From Alistipes megaguti (GTDB lineage Bacteria > Bacteroidota > Bacteroidia > Bacteroidales > Rikenellaceae): a stretch of 64,000 bases of DNA. The notes beneath the pieces are model-generated. The model searched no databases. It saw only the letters and a list, made by a program, of their open reading frames with translations, and was not told the DNA's origin. Positions 16,050 to 24,575 of the stretch are shown here, one piece after another. Numbering within the stretch: the stretch's first letter is position 1; each line of letters starts with the position of its first letter. The stretch is taken from assembly GCF_900604385.1 (NCBI RefSeq), contig NZ_LR027382.1, positions 496,001-560,000 on the forward strand, in the 5' to 3' direction. Position numbers and translations under genes: made by a program.

Positions 16050-17475
16050 GTCGCCCCTTAAAAATAGTTTTATTTATTGGTATTCAGTAATTTAATTTAT
16101 AGAAGTCTTTGATAAATCTGGAAGTTTTCTTATCTTTACGTTAATAAACTTGCAGATTTTATGATTAAAAATACGAATAACAGTCCTTCTTTATTCAGCA
16201 ACCTATCAGACATGCTGAACCAATCGCACCCGCTTTACCAATTGGCAGACAAAATAGATTGGGGAAAATTTGAAACGGCTTTTCAACCTTTGTATTGTCA
16301 GGATAACGGCCGTCCCGGCAAGCCAATCCGTTTAATGTGCGGTTTGCTTATCCTGAAACACCTTCGTAACCTGTCGGATGAGTCTTTGGTAGAGCAATGG
16401 AGCGAAAACGCTTATTATCAGTATTTCTGTGGCATGCAGGAGTTTACCCCGTCTGCCCCTTGTGCGTCTTCAGAACTGGTTCATTTCCGCAAACGTATCG
16501 GTGAAAAGGGAATTGAACTCATTTTCCAGGAAAGTATCCGTGTGAATAACGACGATGATGATGGCCGTCATCATGATACGGCTTTTATTGATTCCACAGT
16601 TCAGGAAAAGAACATCACTTACCCCACGGATGCAAAGTTGCATAAGAAGATCGTGAAGAAAGTTCTTGGCATTGTAAAAAAGCTGGGACTTCCCCTGCGC
16701 CAAAGCTACACCTTTGTGCTGAAGAAGATCTATCGTGACCAGCGTTTCCGGAACCATCCCAAAAACAGGGAAAAAGCTCTCAGGGCGGACAGGCGTTTAC
16801 GTACAATAGCCGGAAGACTTGTCAGGGAACTGAAGCGTAATCTTAAAGAGAATCACGACTATGATAAATTGCTCAGACTCTTTGAAACCGTTCTGTCCCA
16901 AAGGCGGAACAGCCGGAAAAAGATTTATTCCATCCATGAGCCGGACGTGCAATGTATCAGCAAGGGTAAAGAACATAAAAAATATGAATTCGGCAACAAG
17001 GTGTCCATCATACGTTCTGCCACAGGAATTATTCTTGGAGCCATATCCTTTCGCAATGAATATGACGGTCATACCATCGAGTCTTCCTTGGCGCAGGTAG
17101 AACGGTTAACCGGAAGGAAGATTAAAGTGCTGGCTGGTGATAGAGGATACAGAGGCAGGAAGGAAATTAACGGGACGAAGATTATGATTCCCGATGTTCC
17201 CAAGAAATCAGACAGCCGTTATCAGAAGCTGAAAAAACATAAACTTTTCTGCAAGCGTGCAGGTATAGAACCAACAATAGGTCACTTAAAGTCAGATTAC
17301 CGATTGGGCCGCAACTTTTATAAAGGTGTGGTCGGGGATGCTGTGAACGTGCTACTGGCGGCAGCAGCCTATAACTTCAAAAGAGCCATGAAAGCTCTTT
17401 GGTGCATGCTTCATAAAATCTGCGAGATACTGTGGAAAAACGATATCTCGCAAAAATGGGCTTTTTAAGGGACGA
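16050..17475 (+). mobile_element. Insertion sequence, IS5/IS1182-like, 1426 bp
   Basis: Terminal inverted repeats TCGCCCCTTAAAAA (16050-16063) and TTTTTAAGGGACGA (17462-17475) match at 13 of 14 positions. They are flanked by CTAAATAG at 16042-16049 and 17476-17483, an apparent 8-bp target duplication (7 bp if the last G belongs to the next IS, which starts at 17483). It contains one transposase gene. The family is assigned from the transposase; the exact ISfinder group was not determined. Confidence 0.8.
16161..17468 (+). CDS. DDE transposase with DUF772 domain
   Basis: A 435-residue transposase. The N-terminal DUF772 region (residues about 25-100, GRPGKPIRLMCGLLILK and WSENAYYQYFCG) precedes a DDE catalytic domain with AFIDSTV as first Asp, AGDRGYRG as second Asp and IEPTIGHLKSDYRLGR as Glu region. 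Its stop codon lies inside the right inverted repeat, so the gene fills the element. A -7-like TATCTTTA is 25 nt upstream. The reading frame is intact, so the element may be active. Confidence 0.92.
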   Translation: MIKNTNNSPSLFSNLSDMLNQSHPLYQLADKIDWGKFETAFQPLYCQDNGRPGKPIRLMCGLLILKHLRNLSDESLVEQWSENAYYQYFCGMQEFTPSAPCASSELVHFRKRIGEKGIELIFQESIRVNNDDDDGRHHDTAFIDSTVQEKNITYPTDAKLHKKIVKKVLGIVKKLGLPLRQSYTFVLKKIYRDQRFRNHPKNREKALRADRRLRTIAGRLVRELKRNLKENHDYDKLLRLFETVLSQRRNSRKKIYSIHEPDVQCISKGKEHKKYEFGNKVSIIRSATGIILGAISFRNEYDGHTIESSLAQVERLTGRKIKVLAGDRGYRGRKEINGTKIMIPDVPKKSDSRYQKLKKHKLFCKRAGIEPTIGHLKSDYRLGRNFYKGVVGDAVNVLLAAAAYNFKRAMKALWCMLHKICEILWKNDISQKWAF

Positions 17476-17568
17476 CTAAATAGGGACTGTCGTAAAAAGA
17501 ATAAAACTTTATAACGAATTGATTGCCAATGTAATATAAAATTTGTATCTTAGCTAAAGATAAAAAGA

Positions 17569-17608
17569 ATACCTCCAATTGCCCTAGAAAAGCCAAATTT
17601 GGAGGTAT
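17569..17608 (+). promoter_or_regulatory. Hairpin in the transposase leader (copy A)
   Basis: ATACCTCCAA (17569-17578) is perfectly complementary to TTGGAGGTAT (17599-17608). The stem encloses GGAGG, the only good Shine-Dalgarno-like sequence upstream of ATG 17626. This resembles the protective hairpins of other IS elements that block translation from outside transcripts. The same hairpin occurs in copy B at about 22190-22229. Confidence 0.5.
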
Positions 17609-17625
17609 CGCAAAAATTAATCTGC

Positions 17626-19011
17626 ATGGCTAAGGTACAAAATTTCTCTGAAATATCACCCGATCTTCCTTTCACGGAGTTCGATTTTTATGAATTGTAT
17701 AGGCGGACGTTCGAGACTAGCGAGCTGGGAAAAATCAGGAAGAGGCTGCCGCTTGGTGAGATGGCAGAGAACTTTGGACTGATAAGCAAGAGCATGAGAG
17801 CGAAGAAAGGACGAAAAACATACTTCACCCCGGAGGGCAAGGTTGCGCTGATGTTCCTGAAGATGTACACAGGTCTGAGCAGCCCGAGGTTGATGGAGCA
17901 TCTTAACGGCAACGTCCACTATCAGCTCTTCTGCGATGTGAGAATAGACCCGATGCATCCTCTGACGAACTACAAACTTCTGGACGACGTGTTTTCGGAG
18001 CTGGCCCGCGGGCTGAAGATCCAACAGCAGCAGGAGATACTGGCAAGAGCCTGGAAACCGTACATGAAGGACCTGGACACGATGTATACGGATGCGACCT
18101 GCTACGAGAGCGAGATGCGCTATCCTACGGATGCGAAGCTTCTGTGGGAAGGAATAGAGAAGTCATATGAGATAATGTGCACTCTGAGTGCCAAGCTGAA
18201 TGTGCACCGTCCGAGGACGAAGTACGTAGACGTAGAGAAGGCCAACCTGTCGTACAGGAAGCGGCGCAGGCATACGAAAGTCCAGACCAGGAAACTGACC
18301 AGACGCCTGCTCAACCTTTTGGGGAAGATACTGAAGGAGACCCGCACACTGGAGAGGGAGAATGCAGGCGCGGAGAAATTGCTGACAGCCAGACAGAAGA
18401 GCGATATTGAAATCATCACAAGAGTGTACCGCCAGCAGAAGGCCCACTTCGAGAACAACAATCCTCGCGAGAGTGTCAAGGACAGGATAGTGAGCATCAG
18501 CAAGCCGTATGTGAGGCCAATCGTGAGAGGCAAGGAAGTGAAGAGCGTAGAGTTTGGTGCGAAGTGCAACAACATCCAGGTTGACGGACTCTCATTCATC
18601 GAGAAGCTGTCATTCAATGCCTTCAACGAGGGAACCAGGCTTACGCACTGCCTGAAGATGCACCGAAAGCTCTTCGGTGTGGACGCGAAGAAGGTCGGAG
18701 GTGATGCAGGCTATGCCGGCAGCGCCAACAGGGGGTACTTCAAGGATAGAGGAATACAGACGTCATTCGTCAAGCGTGGCCGTCCGTCCTTGGAAAAGAA
18801 AGAGAACGACATCATCCGCAACGAGCTGGCGAGGGTGAGGGCAACGAGGATGGAAGGCTCGTTCGGAACGCAGAAGGAACACTATGGCCTGAAACGCATC
18901 AAGGCAAGGACGAAGTTGACCGAAATCCTGTACATCTTCTTTGGCATCCACACGGCGAATGCAGTACAGCTCGTCCGGCGGGAAGTCAACGAAATTGCCC
19001 AGGCTGCCTGA
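17626..19011 (+). CDS. DDE transposase, copy A
   Basis: A 461-residue IS5/IS1182-type transposase. The N-terminal DUF772-like region (LFLKMY-type TPEGKVALMFLKMYTGLSS, then HYQLFCD) is followed by TMYTDATCYESEMRYPTDAKL with the first Asp, a long helical insertion rich in K and R, GGDAGYAG with the second Asp, and EGSFGTQKEHYGLKRIKART with the Glu. ATG 17626 was chosen because the in-frame TTG at 17599 lies in the leader hairpin. It differs from copy B by two residues that I can see (Val for Leu in CD-V/L-RIDP; Phe for Cys in GY-F/C-KDR). Confidence 0.92.
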   Translation: MAKVQNFSEISPDLPFTEFDFYELYRRTFETSELGKIRKRLPLGEMAENFGLISKSMRAKKGRKTYFTPEGKVALMFLKMYTGLSSPRLMEHLNGNVHYQLFCDVRIDPMHPLTNYKLLDDVFSELARGLKIQQQQEILARAWKPYMKDLDTMYTDATCYESEMRYPTDAKLLWEGIEKSYEIMCTLSAKLNVHRPRTKYVDVEKANLSYRKRRRHTKVQTRKLTRRLLNLLGKILKETRTLERENAGAEKLLTARQKSDIEIITRVYRQQKAHFENNNPRESVKDRIVSISKPYVRPIVRGKEVKSVEFGAKCNNIQVDGLSFIEKLSFNAFNEGTRLTHCLKMHRKLFGVDAKKVGGDAGYAGSANRGYFKDRGIQTSFVKRGRPSLEKKENDIIRNELARVRATRMEGSFGTQKEHYGLKRIKARTKLTEILYIFFGIHTANAVQLVRREVNEIAQAA

Positions 19012-19212
19012 TGTTCGAGGTGAGTGAGAAACGGCCCTTTCACTGGAGTATTGGCTCCAGTTGGGTCCAAAAATGAAAAAAGGGGCTCCGAAACGGAGCC
19101 GAAAATATAAAAAGATGAGTTCGATCGGAAAAATTACCGGGACAGTCTGCCGATTGACTCATAATGACGGAATTAAACGACTGTCCCTATTTTAGGCATT
19201 CCTTATTTAGGG

Positions 19213-20604
19213 GTAGTGTTTCAAAAAGTGTGTCTGGGCAGGCGCCTTCAGATTCTTCAGATATGCAAATATAGCGATTCTTGTTTTCAGATCCACACGC
19301 CGCGGCGTGTGGATCTTATTTTTGTGTTATAGTCTTCACTCGGGGAATAATTCCCGATCCAGGTCGATCCGCGGCACCGGCCTCAGATAGGATTTCTTAT
19401 CCATGGCCGTTTTGCCCATCAGCAGCAGAACCGACTCCTCGCTGGGCATGGCTCCCCGCATGCGTGTAACCCGTCGAAAATCCTTCTGCAGACGCTCGAT
19501 CCAGTTCGTCGTGTAGATCATCGACTGAATCCTTGCCTCGTAGTTCAGATAGGTGAAGTAGGCTTTGTAGGCCGGATCCTCCGCCCGTCGTCGAAAACTG
19601 CGATAATCCTGCCCCCATTTCTCACAGAGCTCTTGCCACTGTTCCCAGGCTCTCTCCACCGTATAGCTGCGGTCTCCCGTACGGAAGAGCTGCCGCAGAT
19701 CCTCGGCCAGCTCTCCCTTGTCGCCGTTGCGCACGCAGCTCAGCAGATTGCGTTTCAGATGCGTCGTACAGCGTTGCAGTGGCGTCCCGGGAAAGACCGC
19801 ACTGATGACATCCTCCAGACCCTTCAGCCCATCGGCACACACCAGGCCGATCTTCCGAACGCCTCGTTCCTGCAACTCTGCGAGCATCTCGCCCCAACCC
19901 AGGGCGCTTTCCGTGGGCTTATTGAAGATCCCCAACACCTCGCGCCGCTTGTCTTCACGCACGGCAAGTACCACATAAAAAGCTTCTGTTTCTACGCTCC
20001 GCTTGCGGTGGATCTTCATGTGTACGCAATCGATGAAGACGATCGGGTAATAAGCCTCCAGAGAGCGCGTGAGCCATTGCGAGACATCTTCTCGGAGGTA
20101 GTCCAGCATTCGCGAAATGCTCGCCTTGCTGTAGTGCTCGCCATAGATATCCTGGAATACCTCGCCAACCTGTTCCTGCGTAAGACCTTTCGTGTAAAGC
20201 GTTCCGGCAAGGCGTTCGCATTCGTCTTCCTGATGGCGCAGGATCGCCAGAATCCGAGGATGAAAGTTCCCGTAGCGATCTCGGGGTATCCGGAACGTCA
20301 GCGTACGGCCATGACCGTAACTATGTCCCGGACGGAAGCCGTTGCATTTATTCCCCGATGCGGAGTTTTCCCGGAGATATTCCCGGCGCTCCGAGACCAT
20401 CATACTCTCCAACAAGATCTCCAACAGATCCTGAAGGCCATTTTCCCGCTCCGAATGTTTGCATATTAATTCGGAAAGTTGTTCCTTTGTCAACACCATA
20501 AGTCTACTCCTTTTTTAGTTTTTGTTGGTTTGCCTCTACAAATCTAAAAAATCTGTAGACTTTTTTATTTATTCCTCCCTAGACACACTATTTGGAACAG
20601 TATC
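19213..20604 (-). mobile_element. IS256-family insertion sequence, about 1392 bp
   Basis: Imperfect inverted repeats of about 26 bp share CAAAwAGTGTGTCT (19213-19242 and 20577-20604). TATTTAGGG flanks both sides (19204-19212 and 20605-20613), an apparent 8-9 bp target duplication as expected for IS256. The right copy includes the first GGG of IS copy B, so this element inserted at the very end of a pre-existing IS. Confidence 0.8.
19336..20499 (-). CDS. IS256-family (mutator) transposase
   Basis: A 387-residue Transposase_mut protein. Diagnostic motifs are the N-terminal GHSYGHGRTLTFRIPRDR region, YPIVFIDCVHMKI with the first catalytic Asp, GLVCADGLKGL with the second Asp, FPGTPLQRCTTHLKRN carrying the conserved C/H pair, and TTNWIERLQKDFRRVTRMRG with the Glu near the C-terminus. 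The frame is intact. It lies alone inside its element on the minus strand. Confidence 0.95.
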   Translation of the reverse strand: MVLTKEQLSELICKHSERENGLQDLLEILLESMMVSERREYLRENSASGNKCNGFRPGHSYGHGRTLTFRIPRDRYGNFHPRILAILRHQEDECERLAGTLYTKGLTQEQVGEVFQDIYGEHYSKASISRMLDYLREDVSQWLTRSLEAYYPIVFIDCVHMKIHRKRSVETEAFYVVLAVREDKRREVLGIFNKPTESALGWGEMLAELQERGVRKIGLVCADGLKGLEDVISAVFPGTPLQRCTTHLKRNLLSCVRNGDKGELAEDLRQLFRTGDRSYTVERAWEQWQELCEKWGQDYRSFRRRAEDPAYKAYFTYLNYEARIQSMIYTTNWIERLQKDFRRVTRMRGAMPSEESVLLLMGKTAMDKKSYLRPVPRIDLDRELFPE

Positions 20605-20610
20605 TATTTA

Positions 20611-22315
20611 GGGACAGTCGTTTAATTCCGTCATTATGAGTCAATCGGCAGACTGTCCCGGTAATTTTTCCGATCGAACTCATCTTTTTATATTTTCGGC
20701 TCCGTTTCGGAGCCCCTTTTTTCATTTTTGGACCCAACTGGAGCCAATACTCCAGTGAAAGGGCCGTTTCTCACTCACCTCGAACATCAGGCAGCCTGAG
20801 CAATTTCGTTGACTTCCCGCCGGACGAGCTGTACTGCATTCGCCGTGTGGATGCCAAAGAAGATGTACAGGATTTCGGTCAACTTCGTCCTTGCCTTGAT
20901 GCGTTTCAGGCCATAGTGTTCCTTCTGCGTTCCGAACGAGCCTTCCATCCTCGTTGCCCTCACCCTCGCCAGCTCGTTGCGGATGATGTCGTTCTCTTTC
21001 TTTTCCAAGGACGGACGGCCACGCTTGACGAATGACGTCTGTATTCCTCTATCCTTGCAGTACCCCCTGTTGGCGCTGCCGGCATAGCCTGCATCTCCTC
21101 CGACCTTCTTCGCGTCCACACCGAAGAGCTTTCGGTGCATCTTCAGGCAGTGCGTAAGCCTGGTTCCCTCGTTGAAGGCATTGAATGACAGCTTCTCGAT
21201 GAATGAGAGTCCGTCAACCTGGATGTTGTTGCACTTCGCACCAAACTCTACGCTCTTCACTTCCTTGCCTCTCACGATTGGCCTCACATACGGCTTGCTG
21301 ATGCTCACTATCCTGTCCTTGACACTCTCGCGAGGATTGTTGTTCTCGAAGTGGGCCTTCTGCTGGCGGTACACTCTTGTGATGATTTCAATATCGCTCT
21401 TCTGTCTGGCTGTCAGCAATTTCTCCGCGCCTGCATTCTCCCTCTCCAGTGTGCGGGTCTCCTTCAGTATCTTCCCCAAAAGGTTGAGCAGGCGTCTGGT
21501 CAGTTTCCTGGTCTGGACTTTCGTATGCCTGCGCCGCTTCCTGTACGACAGGTTGGCCTTCTCTACGTCTACGTACTTCGTCCTCGGACGGTGCACATTC
21601 AGCTTGGCACTCAGAGTGCACATTATCTCATATGACTTCTCTATTCCTTCCCACAGAAGCTTCGCATCCGTAGGATAGCGCATCTCGCTCTCGTAACAGG
21701 TTGCATCCGTATACATCGTATCCAGGTCCTTCATGTACGGTTTCCAGGCTCTTGCCAGTATCTCCTGCTGCTGTTGGATCTTCAGCCCGCGGGCCAGTTC
21801 CGAAAACACGTCGTCCAGAAGTTTGTAGTTCGTCAGAGGATGCATCGGGTCTATTCTCAAATCGCAGAAGAGCTGATAGTGGACGTTGCCGTTAAGATGC
21901 TCCATCAACCTCGGGCTGCTCAGACCTGTGTACATCTTCAGGAACATCAGCGCAACCTTACCCTCCGGGGTGAAGTATGTTTTTCGCCCTTTCTTCGCTC
22001 TCATGCTCTTGCTTATCAGTCCAAAGTTCTCTGCCATCTCACCAAGCGGCAGCCTCTTCCTGATTTTTCCCAGCTCGCTAGTCTCGAACGTCCGCCTATA
22101 CAATTCATAAAAATCGAACTCCGTGAAAGGAAGATCGGGTGATATTTCAGAGAAATTTTGTACCTTAGCCATGCAGATTAATTTTTGCGATACCTCCAAA
22201 TTTGGCTTTTCTAGGGCAATTGGAGGTATTCTTTTTATCTTTAGCTAAGATACAAATTTTATATTACATTGGCAATCAATTCGTTATAAAGTTTTATTCT
22301 TTTTACGACAGTCCC
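20611..22315 (-). mobile_element. Insertion sequence, 1705 bp, copy B (inverted)
   Basis: Ends GGGACAGTCG (20611-20620) and CGACAGTCCC (22306-22315) are the same as copy A and the length is identical. Flanking TA dinucleotides occur at 20609-20610 and 22316-22317. The right end lies inside the SMC-like ATPase gene and supplies the last base of the stop codon that now truncates it. Before IS256 entered, only 22 nt separated copies A and B. Confidence 0.88.
20787..22172 (-). CDS. DDE transposase, copy B
   Basis: A 461-residue transposase, nearly identical to copy A at 17626-19011 (two residue differences seen by eye). The same DDE motifs are present: MYTDATCYES, GGDAGYAG and EGSFGTQ. The very high identity argues for recent transposition or gene conversion. 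Both copies appear intact, so either could act on both. Confidence 0.92.
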   Translation of the reverse strand: MAKVQNFSEISPDLPFTEFDFYELYRRTFETSELGKIRKRLPLGEMAENFGLISKSMRAKKGRKTYFTPEGKVALMFLKMYTGLSSPRLMEHLNGNVHYQLFCDLRIDPMHPLTNYKLLDDVFSELARGLKIQQQQEILARAWKPYMKDLDTMYTDATCYESEMRYPTDAKLLWEGIEKSYEIMCTLSAKLNVHRPRTKYVDVEKANLSYRKRRRHTKVQTRKLTRRLLNLLGKILKETRTLERENAGAEKLLTARQKSDIEIITRVYRQQKAHFENNNPRESVKDRIVSISKPYVRPIVRGKEVKSVEFGAKCNNIQVDGLSFIEKLSFNAFNEGTRLTHCLKMHRKLFGVDAKKVGGDAGYAGSANRGYCKDRGIQTSFVKRGRPSLEKKENDIIRNELARVRATRMEGSFGTQKEHYGLKRIKARTKLTEILYIFFGIHTANAVQLVRREVNEIAQAA

Positions 22316-22545
22316 TAAAGTATATACGAGTTTGACTGACGGAAATAGAATTCATCAAACGGTTTCTGCCCCTGCTGAATACCCAAACGATGCTTGTCGG
22401 CATTGTAGAAAAACAAGAGTGCTCTCAACACGGTGCTTTTACCCACACCCTGCGTTCCTGTAAAATGCACATTCCCATCTACAGCGATCTCGGCATAGGG
22501 GATATTCGCGCTATTTATAAAAATGACTTTATTCAGGTACTTCAT
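22315..22545 (-). pseudogene. Truncated SMC-like ATPase gene (jetC/mksB-like), first 76 codons
   Basis: Only the N-terminus remains: MKYLNKVIFINSANIPYAEI, then Walker A GTQGVGKST (residues 30-38). The intact protein in this family is roughly 1000 residues, with a coiled coil and a C-terminal Walker B. IS copy B interrupts it; the stop TAG is made of TA from the target and G from the IS end. ATG 22545 overlaps the end of the preceding gene by 17 nt; the upstream TTG at 22557 is less likely. No downstream part of this gene, nor a jetD/mksG nuclease gene, is found across the IS cluster, so the rest has been lost. Confidence 0.75.
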
Positions 22546-23086
22546 CTTCGTTTGCAATTTGAATGATGTCCACCAACTCCTCTACATAGCGGAATGCCGA
22601 AGTGACCTTATAGGTCTCGTCAAGCTCATTGACACACTCCGCAAAGCCCATACTCTGCATCTCCTGAAGCAGCTTGTTCACAATCTCGACAAGAGACCCC
22701 GCACCGTATTTCTTGAAGAGATGGTTCGCCTTCTCCTTCATCTCGATATCCAGGCTGATCTGCTCCATCAAATGGCTCTTACGAAACTGATACCCGGCCG
22801 TAAAGGACTGGTTATAACACTTTAGAAAGTCCAGATATTCCAGCCATTTGGAGAAGCTGTCCAACTTCTGCTCTATGGACTGTTTACTCTCTCCTATTCG
22901 GGAAAAATAGAAGTAACCATTCCCCGCTTCGAGTTGCAGCCCAATCTCCCGAAAATAATCCGTGTAATCCTCCAGGTTCTCCTCTATATCCTCATACAGA
23001 TGGCGGGTAGAGGCGTCGATGCTGTCGACCGAGAGGAATTCGCCCCGGCTTAAACGCTCGTATATTCTTTGGGTATTATTTCGCAT
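22529..23086 (-). CDS. JetB/MksE-like (MukE-type) subunit
   Basis: A 185-residue helical, acidic protein. The position (between a kleisin-like gene and an SMC ATPase gene) and size match JetB (DUF4194) or MksE, a winged-helix KITE-type subunit. The N-terminus NNTQRIYERLSRGEFLSVDS fits the start of that family. ATG 23086 is preferred: it overlaps the stop of the upstream gene by 11 nt, while a longer frame from 23122 would overlap by 47. The identity rests mainly on context and fold character. Confidence 0.65.
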   Translation of the reverse strand: MRNNTQRIYERLSRGEFLSVDSIDASTRHLYEDIEENLEDYTDYFREIGLQLEAGNGYFYFSRIGESKQSIEQKLDSFSKWLEYLDFLKCYNQSFTAGYQFRKSHLMEQISLDIEMKEKANHLFKKYGAGSLVEIVNKLLQEMQSMGFAECVNELDETYKVTSAFRYVEELVDIIQIANEDEVPE

Positions 23087-24275
23087 AAATGATCGGATAT
23101 TCAATATTTTGATAGATGGCATATTCTCCGGTCATCCGGCATTCATCAGGATGCAGGATAACCAATTGACAGAAGATTGCGGCGTACTCCTCAATATTAT
23201 GTTTTACCTTATAGTCGTATCTCAAGATGAAATCGAACAGATTATAGCTTGATGCCAGGAACGCATTCCATATTTCGGCAAGATTCACCTCTTTCAACAG
23301 TTGGACATGGTCCTGCAAATCATCATCCGTCAAAGGCTCGGCCGCGGTTCTTGCCGTTTTCTGGATTCCATTGCGCTCGGCGACACGCTTCAGCAGTTTG
23401 ATGATCTGATCGTTCCCCCGCAACATCTCCAGGGAAAGACGGATTCGGCTGTATTGACGAGACTCCATCCAAACCGGATTCCGCTCTTCCAGCACCTTCG
23501 AGAGGTTCGTTTCACTCTTGATAAGCAGCTGATCTTGCAAATATTTCAGCTTCCGGATCTTTCTGTAGAGCTCATTCTGCTGGTCTATCTGATTGATGTA
23601 CGAGATGATCTGCCGGTCAATCTCCATCAGCGCATGGTAGGCCTCAACAAAATCATGCTTTACATCGCTACAGGTCTTGGCCATGTGCGGGTCGTTGGCC
23701 ATGATGAAAAAAGCATGCTCATTATCCATCAGCTTTTCGCACTCGCGTATCATGGCGCGAATGCTATGACTCTTCTCGTCCAGATTTTGCAGTTTCTTCT
23801 TTTTGATGACATAATTTGGCTCCTGCTTATAGGCATGATCCATATTACGCTTCAAATCCACCACATTTTTCAAGGTTCTGAAGCCGGTCTTCTTGAGAAG
23901 CTGCCGGACATTATCCTGATACCCCGCTTTACGGCTGGGATTGGTCTCCTGCAGAAAATAGCCGATATTCTCCTTCAACGTATTGATACACTCCTGTACA
24001 CTCAACACGCTGATCTCCTCGTTGACATTCAGTACCTCCTCGAAAAAGTTCAGGTAGTCACTCTCAATCTCTACCATGTTGCCAGCTTCCACCAGCACAC
24101 CATAGTCAATCAACTTCCGCAACCTGGCTTCATTTCCTCCGACTAGGTCAATAGCAAGTGCGACCGGAAACCTCATGAGTTTCCGTTTCTCAAACATCTC
24201 ACTGAGCAACCCATGCTCACGTGAGAGCGTTTTGGTCAACTCCTCTATGCTCCTAAAATGTGTCAGGACATCCAT
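23076..24275 (-). CDS. JetA/MksF-like kleisin subunit
   Basis: A 399-residue, mostly helical protein. It opens with a winged-helix-like region (about 1-75, with RFPVALAIDLVGGNEARLRKLIDYGVL). A long coiled-coil middle follows (about 150-300, KKKKLQNLDEKSHSIRAMIRECEKLM and similar), then a C-terminal domain (about 330-399). This is the layout of MukF-like kleisins (JetA DUF3375, MksF). It starts the minus-strand operon jetA-jetB-jetC-like. In Wadjet/Mks systems the complex recognises and, with JetD/MksG, cleaves plasmid DNA; without the ATPase and nuclease this copy cannot do that. Confidence 0.65.
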   Translation of the reverse strand: MDVLTHFRSIEELTKTLSREHGLLSEMFEKRKLMRFPVALAIDLVGGNEARLRKLIDYGVLVEAGNMVEIESDYLNFFEEVLNVNEEISVLSVQECINTLKENIGYFLQETNPSRKAGYQDNVRQLLKKTGFRTLKNVVDLKRNMDHAYKQEPNYVIKKKKLQNLDEKSHSIRAMIRECEKLMDNEHAFFIMANDPHMAKTCSDVKHDFVEAYHALMEIDRQIISYINQIDQQNELYRKIRKLKYLQDQLLIKSETNLSKVLEERNPVWMESRQYSRIRLSLEMLRGNDQIIKLLKRVAERNGIQKTARTAAEPLTDDDLQDHVQLLKEVNLAEIWNAFLASSYNLFDFILRYDYKVKHNIEEYAAIFCQLVILHPDECRMTGEYAIYQNIEYPIIYAK

Positions 24276-24523
24276 ATATCTACAACTCTGAGATTGACTC
24301 TATATTTACTTTCACTATTGCGTATTTGACCGGCGTATAAATCTCTGAAAAGACCGATTTTTCGGAGACCATCCCAATGATCGCCTTTTCGCCCAAGGAG
24401 AGGCCTCGATCACACAAAGCCACGTTCCATAATATTGCTCTAATGCAATTTACTATTTTTTATTCTAATAGCAATCTATATTGCGCAAAATATATCATAT
24501 AGAAGCTCCCAACAGAATAAAAA
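24276..24523. other. AT-rich gene-free stretch before the Wadjet-like operon
   Basis: No gene is seen. The 24430-24510 part is markedly AT-rich compared with its surroundings and contains short inverted ATTGC/GCAAT pairs (around 24437-24454 and 24471-24483). The promoter of the kleisin-like gene should lie here, but no clear TTG-N20-TAnnTTTG pair was found. Confidence 0.5.
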
Positions 24524-24552
24524 AGTCGGGACCCGATTTTCGGGACCCGACT
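24518..24552 (-). terminator. Terminator of the fur-queD transcript
   Basis: AGTCGGGACCCGA (24524-24536) and TCGGGACCCGACT (24540-24552) pair over 12 of 13 positions around a TTT loop. On the minus strand the stem is followed by a run of six T (24519-24524). It lies 24 nt past the queD-like stop and shields the AT-rich region beyond. Confidence 0.85.
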
Positions 24553-24575
24553 ACCCTATCCACAGAGTGTGACGG

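Larger units (their letters stand above)
17483..19187 (+). mobile_element. Insertion sequence, 1705 bp, copy A
   Basis: Ends GGGACTGTCGT at 17483 and ACGACTGTCCC at 19177-19187 form imperfect inverted repeats. TA dinucleotides flank both sides (17481-17482 and 19188-19189). A second copy of identical length lies in inverted orientation at 20611-22315. Inside are a promoter-proximal hairpin (17569-17608), one transposase gene, and a terminator-like GGCTCCG/CGGAGCC stem near 19085-19101. Confidence 0.85.
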
